From positions 363,868 to 376,863 of the forward strand of contig CAJNDS010002533.1 in the NCBI GenBank assembly GCA_905221605.1: a stretch of 12,996 nt of DNA. Reading direction: 5' to 3'. Shown in pieces: positions 7,122-12,996 of the stretch (position 1 is its first letter; every line of letters starts with the position of its first letter). A program made the translations under genes and the position numbers. Under the pieces are notes generated by a model that saw nothing but the letters and a program-made list of their open reading frames with translations, was not told where the DNA came from and searched no databases. Source of the stretch: Symbiodinium natans (lineage: Eukaryota; Sar; Dinophyceae; Suessiales; Symbiodiniaceae).

Positions 7122-7892
7122 CCTGGGGACTCTAAGAACCACATTTAAACCGCTAGCCATGCTTGGGGTGTTCGTAGTCCCATCCCGTCGTCTGGATGCG
7201 TAGGCCAAGAAGTCCCCCAAAGCCCAGTGCCCAGGGTTTAGGGTACGGAGGGACAACCAAGGAAGGAAATCAACTCCCCTAATCGCCCTGAACTTATATT
7301 TCCCAGATCGAACCAAGAAACAACCAAGAACACGGATAAGAGCAACAAGGAAGGGGCACCCTTACACAAGTAGAGGGGCACTAACCCAACCCTCACTCCC
7401 AAACACGGACTTTTTTCTTTGGACGGGCTGGCCATCCTTGAGCCAAACATAGTTTACGGGTTCATTAACCCTTTCAACTTCCAACACTACCTCCTTTCTA
7501 CAATACCAATTGCAGCTCCGCACTCCCCCTGTCCTAGGATTTCCTAGGACACATTGGAGATGCAGGTCTTTTTGCCAAAAACTGCCATTAAGGCAGCAGC
7601 CAGCTGCTTGAAATGCAAGTTGTGGTTTAACGTCTTCCAGGACGGAATTATAGCACATTGGCTAACCTACTACCCATAGAGAATCTTTTTTCACCATGAT
7701 CCTCTCATCACTGAAGACTCCTTGGCCTTCTTCACCACAAACCGTGGTCTTCGCTACGCGAAAAGCTACTTACTTCTACTATCAGGGATTTCCATACCCT
7801 TAATAGTAACCACCACATTGTCAGCACATTGGCTGTTCCAGCGCACCGGTCTCCATAAAGAGAAAAACCATCCCTTCATCCATACCATCCAA
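7122..7892. other. 3' flank of the zinc-finger gene
   Basis: About 770 bases between the large telomere-like array and the stop codon at 7893. Apart from the uncertain ORF at 7362-7658, there is a short direct repeat AGCACATTGGCT at 7652-7663 and 7823-7834. I see no AATAAA-type polyadenylation signal near the stop on the minus strand. Confidence 0.5.
7362..7658 (-). CDS. Possible short ORF, 98 codons, unknown
   Basis: It starts with ATG (7656-7658) and ends with TAA, 3' of the zinc-finger gene on the same strand. Composition is protein-like, with six Cys in the first 60 residues (for example AAGCC, SCNWYC) and a mixed later part (NEPVNYVWLKDGQPVQRKK). I recognise no family. It could be an exon of another gene, a decayed coding fragment or chance. 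The part at 7437-7460 also resembles a spliced-leader relic. The evidence for expression is nil. Confidence 0.2.
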   Translation of the reverse strand: MCYNSVLEDVKPQLAFQAAGCCLNGSFWQKDLHLQCVLGNPRTGGVRSCNWYCRKEVVLEVERVNEPVNYVWLKDGQPVQRKKSVFGSEGWVSAPLLV

Positions 7893-9109
7893 TCACTTCT
7901 TTTTCCGATTGTTGGCAATCTTGAGGTGAAGTTGCAGCAGAATATACTCCAGGTCCGACACTGTAAGAACAGGATCCTGTACGCCCCTTTGAATTGAGGA
8001 TACCAATCCTTCCCTCTTTGCGTCCTCAATCGCCTGGCAAGATTGACCCAGCTCTTCATTCGCAGTGGCAGACCCTGGTGCATCCGCATCAGATGGACGA
8101 TCCTTTTCTTCAGGATCTTGAACCATTACCACCTCTTCTTTTTTGGGACTCTGACTTTTCTCCCTCTTCTTTGTCTTTCCACCGACATTTGACTTTGTGC
8201 GCGTCTTCGAGGATTTTTCCACTGCAGAAGCCACCGCATTGGATGTTGATCCACCCTTCTCAATGATCGTCGGCATCTTCTTCGGCTTTGGAACCATGAG
8301 AGTGTAAGGATCTTCAATAGCTGCAGCTTTCCTCTTCTTTTTTACCTTTTTCTTCTCTTCTTCAACGGCAACCTCCGTCTCCGAAGTCTCAACCACTCCT
8401 GTTTCGGCAGGAATATCCTTGCTGGACTCCCTTTCTAGGGATCTCTTTTTACCTCTTTTGGGATCCTTTTCCTCTCCCAAATTGGCTCGCCCATACCATA
8501 TCCTCAGGTCATTGACCCATTCTTCCACCTCCGCGAGCGAAACCTCATACGACTTCACTACTTCGAGAAGTTCCAGCACGGACAACATTTCAGTGGTCCA
8601 CGAAACCCATACTTGATCCATTTGGTCAGCATCTCCAGTGAACTTCAGGAGTTTGAACAATGGGTTTGCCTCTGCTCGAGCCAAATCTGGCTTGCCACCG
8701 GAGAGAAATGAAATCGCCTCCATCAACAGTTCCGTCATCTTGGTCTCTTCGTCATAAACCATAAAATCCTCCTCATCATCATCGAACTGTTCAGGAGAGA
8801 TCTCCTTTTCTCCACCATTTGCACCAGACTTTTTCCTTGGACCGTCCCTTGGGGGCGTCCTTGGAGACCTTGGCCTCTGTTTTTCCAACGGAACACCATG
8901 CTCGAAGACACACCTGTCACCAAATCGACACTTCCCAGACCGAGCAAACTGGACGCACCTCACACCAGTTGCATCATGCGAGAACTCACAATCCTTTCCA
9001 GCGAAACATTCTCTCCCTGCCACATAGTATTTGCACCAATATGAATGTAGCACCACATCATCTTCGGAATGGATGAATTTGCAGTCGTCACCGAATTTGC
9101 AGCGATCTT
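7893..9109 (-). CDS. Zinc-finger gene, segment 5: rest of finger 4, fingers 5 and 6, basic C-terminal tail
   Basis: About 405 codons ending at TGA 7893-7895. It begins with the second half of finger 4 (DRCKFGDDCKFIH), then finger 5 (CKYYVAGREC...H) and finger 6 (CVQFARSGKC...H), tightly spaced as in tandem CCCH proteins. A Pro/Arg linker (RPRSPRTPPRDGPRKK) and an acidic run (FDDDEEDF) follow. Next is a helical region of about 85 residues (TELLMEAISFLSGGKP to LRIWYGRANLG) with several Trp, of no known family. The tail is Lys/Glu-rich with likely nuclear localisation signals: KRGKKR, KKKVKKKRK at about 8328-8354, and KTKKREKSQSPKK. It closes with a short hydrophobic helix (SDLEYILLQLHLKIA). Frames downstream of the TGA give no convincing continuation. 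Confidence 0.82.
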
Positions 9110-12100
9110 CCCCCTGCCGAACCAATAGCAGAAACCCTTCTTCCTCTTCTCCAAGCGCTCTGCCTCATACCGGTCCATAGGGCGATTGTGCTCTACATGA
9201 ACATTGCCATGTACCTGGGGACTGCTCCCTTCACCCGACGTGCTATCAGTATTTGGTGCTTGGAGTACAGCTGGAAAACCTGGCCTTGGTCCTACCACCT
9301 TCATGATCGGTTTTCCGCCAACTCCTGAGCCATGCTGATACGATCCAAAAACATTGAACATCTTCATGAAGGCCTTCCTAGCGCCAATCTTCTGCACCCT
9401 TTTGATTGGACGTTTCATTGCTCCAACCTTGCATCCAGATGCGTTCAAACGACACAACCTCCTATAACCAACTCTATGTCCCTTCTTCCAAAGAGCCATA
9501 AGAATTTTAGAGGCAGTAACATTCTCCACCTCTACCTTTTCCAATGGTCCCTCACTTCCCGGAACAAACCCATCCATATCTGAAGACCTTTCCATCTTTT
9601 TTGACACCACTTCGTCGAGGTAGTCTTCTGAGATCCAGGGTAAGTTCCCCTTAGAGGAAGGATTGTCATCATTGTTTGGTCCTTCACCAGGATACCCTTT
9701 TGTGCTGTCAAAGATCTTACCAGTAGTGCGGTCCTGCATAGAGAAATTCGAAGCCACGCGGGAGTACACTGACCACAAGAAACTCCTTGTGTCCGCCAGT
9801 CTTGATGACCCACTGGATGTCTCCTCTTCCGGAGAAACTTCTGGCGCTTTGCCATCCCCTCCAGTGTCACCACTTATCTCACCTCCAGCATCTTCAATGG
9901 GAATAAGGGATTCATTGTTCCCTTGATCAAGCACCGCACCCTCTGGTCCAAAAACTTCCAGCACCGCTGTCGAAGGATCCACCTCTTCATCAGCATCGTC
10001 GTCCATCCTTCTCCAGAGAGCCTCCAATTGGTCCGCACAAGTCGCCGCTTGAAGGAACTCCATCAACCGAGCCCTCCCGCGCTGCCAGAGAAATTCCGAA
10101 ATCATCACCGACCCTTGGGCTCCCAGATTCAGGAATGGGTGAACCATTTTGGCTACCCTCGCCATAAGTTCAATATGAACTTCCATGCCTGGACTGCGGC
10201 TCCAATCGTAGGCAATTGCCTCCATAGCAGTTCCAAACTTGTCAGTATTCTTGAATTCCCCTTCCAGACCAGGAGACAACAAGGCACCCATCACTGAAAG
10301 AGGATAATTCCCCACCGCCGGCAAGCACGGGTTTTCATGGAACGAATGATGCAGGTCAGTATAATGTCCTTGATCTCTCCTTTGAAAAAGGAGTGCTCCA
10401 GTCCCTAGCTGGGCATTCATTTCATCCACTTGAACCATTTCAGCACATATCCTCTGTGCCATGTACGCCATTGCTGGCCAGACGGAACGATCGGTAAGAC
10501 CGCGACGCATAACCCAATCAGTTGTTGGCGACTGAATCAGCGTCCTTGGAGCATACACCAGAACAACCATTGCACCGTCACCCATTGACTGATCAGCATC
10601 GTCCTCCAGTGCCAGGTTCTCATCCTGTTCGCTTGCACCCTCGGATGACATGCTAATAACCAAATTTCGATCCATCTTATTGGACCCTTTTTGGCAGTCT
10701 CTTTGCCCCACCGGCAACTTGCCAACTGCAACCTTCCAATAAATCCGAGTCAGAAGGCCTTTAACCAGCAATTGCTGAAGGTCACTCCTCACCGGACCAC
10801 CATCCAACATCTTCGCATCATCACCACGGAGGTCATTGCTCCCACCTTCTCCTTCTTTTTGGTCAGTCTCCTCGCCAGAAATCTGTACTGCTCCTTCCGG
10901 CGCCGTCTCCTGTCCAGCCACTTCTTGCCCAGGAAGAACTTGAGCGCTTTCAGAGACATTCACCTGTCCAGCAACACCTTGCCCAGGTAAAACCTCATCC
11001 GTGGAGCCCACCGCCAGCGAACCAACCATAACTGAACCATCCCTTGCTCTTTTTTGAGACCGTTCAGCTCGACGAGAAGGTTGTGGTAGCGAAAAAAACT
11101 TGTGAAGTCACTTCTTGGCGGGTCTCCCCCCGCGACGCTTTGTCGCGCCCTTCGCCAAGGTGAACCGATTTTTTCGGCCCGTCATTGGAGCCTGAAGAAC
11201 CACTTTGCGGAACATTGCCACGATTCGCAGTTCTCTGCGAATCCCTTTCTTGCAAAAAGATTTCCTTCAGGCGTTGTACGGCATTGGTCTCCTCTTCGCT
11301 TGAATCGCTTGAGGAAGCGGCATACGAGACCAAAGCCTCCGCCTGTTCATCATCATCCACCACATCGGCCCACGCTCTGCTGAACCGATACGACAACCCA
11401 CCACGAGGCTTCAGTTCCAGTGGCTTCGGCTTTTCCACCACTTCCGCCGGTTGCACTCGTCGTTGTGACCGAGAGCGTGGCACCTGTCGCACCTGTTTTT
11501 TGTCCAGCAAGGGCCTTCCCCTTCTCACAGGGTTTGATCTTGACCGATACTTTTTTGTTGGTGGAATCACCGGCGGCATTCCAACTCCCACCAACCGCAG
11601 CTTCTGTACACACAACGGAGACCTCTGCGCAAGCGTCCAACCATCACGGTACCTGACCTTATCAAAAGCTCCCGATAGGAGCCTCTCGGCATAGTTTTTG
11701 CACCGGAGTCTTCAGCTTCACGCACCTGAGTGAGGGTTCGCACCGCCGCTCTTCCAGTCCCTTTGTTCCCAGAAGATTGTTGTACCCGTACAGATGCATC
11801 AGACGGAACTGCCTTTTCCGGTCCTCCCGGTCGATATCGGACCTCACCCACCAATTGCAGAATTTTGCATGCGGTCACTTTGTTGATCCCTTTGTCAACC
11901 AAATCTTCCACAAAGATGAACTCTTGCAAGTCCGACACATTGGTCACACCAAGCGTAATCATCACCTCACTTACATGAGGGGTATACACCCACAGGTGTG
12001 CGTTGCGAGCCATCCAATTTTCAATTGGCTCCTCCGGATTTTGAAGCTGAGTACCAGGGGATGCAGCCACTGAATTCTTTTGTTCATCAGCTTCTGCTTC

Positions 12101-12996
12101 ATCCAGAGTACCTTTTTCACCATCTTTTTGTGACACATTGGTCATTTGCAGTGCTTTCGGTGCCGAGGATGAGGAAGATTCAGCTCCCCCACTTGCAGGC
12201 GGCTGAAACGTGCTTCTATCCGTAATCTCCCATCCTCTCTCTTTTTCAAACCGGACCTGATTGGCCACCTGTACCAAGTGTTTCAGGAGCGACAGCCGCT
12301 CCTCTGACATCTCGTCATGGGAGTACTTGCAGAAATTTAACCCTTTCCGGCAACGTCCTCGGAGGTAATAATCGAAACAGCAATTGTGGAACCCTGCGTC
12401 CCTTAGTGACTTCCTGGAAGCATTGTCCCAAGATTTGCCGGGCTCCCAAGTCCCTTCCAATGCTATGTCATCGTTGTGAAGGTACCTGCATGCAGTCCCA
12501 TATTTACAACCACCTTGATTGTAATACAGACACAGCCGACCTTTTGGCTCACCTGACGTAGTCTCACCCTTTGATGCACCTTTGCCAAAATTGTACTTGG
12601 CCCGGAAGGCTAAATCCTCCCGCTCCTGCTGTGCCTCATCCACTGTACCTTCCTCTGTGGGAGGGTCACCGATGTTCCCATCCTCATCATCAGCTTCTTG
12701 CTATTCTTTGGATCAGTTGACCCTCCTCCTGGCCAACCTTCACCATAACGACGATGCTCATAGGAACACTCATCACCATTGCGACACCGTCCCCGATTGA
12801 AGAACTTGCACAGCTTGCTGTAACCAGGTGACAACACAGTCTTTGGTGTCATGTAAGCCTTTTTGTACTGGTCAGGGTCCATGTAGGCTTCCATTGGCTT
12901 GTTCTCCCTTTTGCTCATGGATTGCACTGCACCATCAAGCTCCTGCAAAAATAGCTTGGTGTCCAACCAAAGCGCGTTCCAAAACTCCTCTTCCCC
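7893..12996 (-). CDS. Multi-CCCH zinc-finger protein, 5'-partial, reading broken by four frame shifts
   Basis: One gene is read from the right edge to a TGA at 7893-7895, about 1,700 codons; the start lies outside the window. Six C3H1 zinc fingers are visible: finger 1 at 12754-12810 (C-x7-C-x5-C-x3-H), 2 at 12476-12532 (x7-x5-x3), 3 at 12317-12379 (x8-x6-x3), 4 at 9069-9130 (split by a frame break), 5 at 8976-9035 and 6 at 8898-8957 (both x8-x5-x3). All cysteines and histidines are present. CCCH fingers of this type usually bind single-stranded RNA, so a nuclear RNA-binding or RNA-processing role is inferred, helped by basic clusters near the C-terminus. Four frame changes, three of them at mononucleotide runs, interrupt the reading, yet no stop lies in the joined frame. 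That fits sequencing error, a very young pseudogene or real frameshifting. No catalytic domain is seen. A Gag-like protein of a retroelement is an alternative, but no reverse transcriptase or integrase lies downstream. Confidence 0.8.
9069..9130 (-). other. CCCH finger 4, split between two frames at a G5 run
   Basis: The first Cys (TGC at 9128-9130) is in the frame of segment 4. The second Cys, third Cys and His are in the frame of segment 5. One more G (or two fewer) in the run at 9110-9114 joins them; two fewer would give the canonical C-x8-C-x5-C-x3-H spacing and one more gives x9. Finger 5 follows 12 residues later in the second frame. Confidence 0.75.
9115..11091 (-). CDS. Zinc-finger gene, segment 4: central globular region up to the first half of CCCH finger 4
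   Basis: About 659 codons, the longest piece. An in-frame ATG lies at 11029, but coding-like sequence extends upstream of it to the T7 run, so it is probably internal. Near the start a short motif occurs twice (VLPGQGVAGQ and VLPGQEVAGQ, 10910-10993). An acidic linker follows, then a well-mixed, probably folded region of about 190 residues at 10004-10573 with many Trp, Tyr, His and hydrophobic positions, which I do not recognise. A second ordered stretch near 9350-9530 is strongly basic (KKGHRVGYRRL, KRPIKRVQK) and could bind nucleic acid. A basic helix (YEAERLEKRKK) leads to the first Cys of finger 4 at 9128-9130. The G5 run at 9110-9114 then shifts the frame inside that finger. Confidence 0.78.
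11098..11694 (-). CDS. Zinc-finger gene, segment 3: basic and acidic linker region
   Basis: About 200 codons in a third frame. The piece starts right after the A5 run with NYAERLLSGAFDKVRYRDGW, which reads as a continuation of segment 2 if one A is added. A basic stretch follows (TKKYRSRSNPVRRGRP, then RSRSQRR), which could act as a nuclear localisation signal. Next come a Pro/Lys part, an aromatic patch (LSYRFSRAWADVV), an acidic and Ser-rich run (SSSDSSEEET) and a charged helix. No known domain is visible, and most of it is probably disordered. The frame runs to a TGA at 11064, but past the T7 run at 11092-11098 (bases on the minus strand) the neighbouring frame gives the more plausible continuation, SLPQPSRRAERSQKRARDG. 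Confidence 0.7.
11700..12696 (-). CDS. Zinc-finger gene, segment 2: CCCH fingers 2 and 3 and a SAM-like stretch
   Basis: About 330 codons. After an acidic linker come finger 2 (core CLYYNQGGCKYGTAC, 12476-12532) and finger 3 (core CFDYYLRGRCRKGLNFC, 12317-12379), about 30 residues apart. A Leu-rich helix follows (EERLSLLKHLVQVANQV), then a Ser- and Glu-rich linker. At 11840-12031 there is a predicted helical stretch of about 64 residues, whose part VEDLVDKGINKVTACKIL resembles the last helices of sterile alpha motif (SAM) domains. SAM domains mediate protein or RNA contacts. That match is by eye and uncertain. The frame continues to 11567 but becomes unlikely past the A5 run (11695-11699). 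There is no ATG where a tool would start this frame (GTG at 12643), which fits an internal fragment. Confidence 0.75.
11840..12031 (-). other. SAM-like helical stretch within the zinc-finger protein
   Basis: About 64 residues from PIENWMARN to LQLVGEV. The pattern of a hydrophobic helix (SEVMITLGV), a short helix (SDLQEFIF) and the ending EDLVDKGINKVTACKIL resembles the helix 3 to helix 5 part of SAM domains, where a Gly before Ile and a final helix with KIL are common. It was identified by pattern only. Confidence 0.35.
12697..12996 (-). CDS. Zinc-finger gene, segment 1: N-terminal part with CCCH finger 1
   Basis: This segment is open at the window edge, so there is no start codon to choose. 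It encodes about 100 residues: a tryptophan-containing helical stretch (EEEFWNALW...), a linker rich in Met, Tyr and Pro, and then finger 1 with core CKFFNRGRCRNGDEC and its His at 12754-12756. A Gly-rich linker follows. The same frame stays open down to about 12610, but after about 12697 it turns into an unlikely basic sequence. The next frame there gives an acidic linker (EADDEDGNIGD) typical of this protein. The switch needs one extra base near 12694-12703, where an in-frame TAG (12701-12703) bounds segment 2. The contiguous sequence leaves no room for an intron. Confidence 0.75.

Noticed and set aside
11185-11694. 169-codon plus-strand ORF opposite the zinc-finger gene
   Set aside because: It is the complement of the coding minus strand and rich in Ser, Cys and Arg in the pattern of an antisense reading.
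7893-12996. Five separate small genes rather than one
   Set aside because: Only segment 4 has an ATG near its head and coding-like sequence extends upstream of it. The others would need GTG or TTG starts, and one zinc finger spans a junction.
7893-12996. Introns as the cause of the frame changes
   Set aside because: The coding sense continues base by base through each change, so there is no room for an intron.
7893-12996. Retrotransposon Gag-Pol
   Set aside because: CCCH fingers can occur in Gag-like proteins, but no protease, integrase, reverse transcriptase or terminal repeat is seen in the 3' direction, and the finger layout is unlike a zinc knuckle.
1-12996. CRISPR array
   Set aside because: The only regular repeats are contiguous 7-base telomere units without spacers; the DNA is eukaryotic in character.

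Overview
This window looks like nuclear DNA from a eukaryote, most likely a protist or alga. The evidence is a left half of about 7.7 kb with no convincing gene, filled with perfect and decayed CCCTAAA/TTTAGGG repeats (the telomere type of plants and of many algae, dinoflagellates and chromerids), microsatellites and foldback repeats. The right half holds one very long coding region for a CCCH zinc-finger protein. There are no bacterial-type operons or ribosome binding sites. I lean to an alveolate alga (dinoflagellate or chromerid), but the sequence does not prove it.

Right part (7893-12996, minus strand): one reading of about 1,700 codons enters from the right edge, so its N-terminus is missing, and ends at a TGA at 7893-7895. 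It changes frame four times, near 12694-12703, 11695-11699, 11092-11098 and 9110-9114. The last three are at mononucleotide runs and the first is in an A/G-rich stretch. Joined across these points it has no internal stop. It carries six CCCH zinc fingers in three groups (one, two and three), a SAM-like helical stretch, a 190-residue globular region of unknown family, and acidic, Ser-rich and Lys/Arg-rich linkers with probable nuclear localisation signals. The fourth finger is split by a frame break, which shows that the pieces belong to one gene. The family suggests binding to RNA, or less often DNA. I cannot name the gene.

Middle (7122-7892): the 3' flank of that gene, with a 98-codon ATG-started ORF of uncertain status and a stretch resembling the 3' half of the dinoflagellate spliced leader.

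Left part (1-7121): no gene I can support. It contains an AT-rich microsatellite block (231-491), at least four imperfect foldback elements (1735-1878, 2008-2188, 3556-3656, 4596-4724), several pairs of diverged dispersed repeats, long G runs, a pyrimidine-rich tract, and telomere-like tracts in both orientations, up to 13 perfect tandem copies at 7026-7121. Several foldbacks enclose or abut telomere-like repeats, which suggests a subtelomeric or repeat-rich domain where such elements accumulated.
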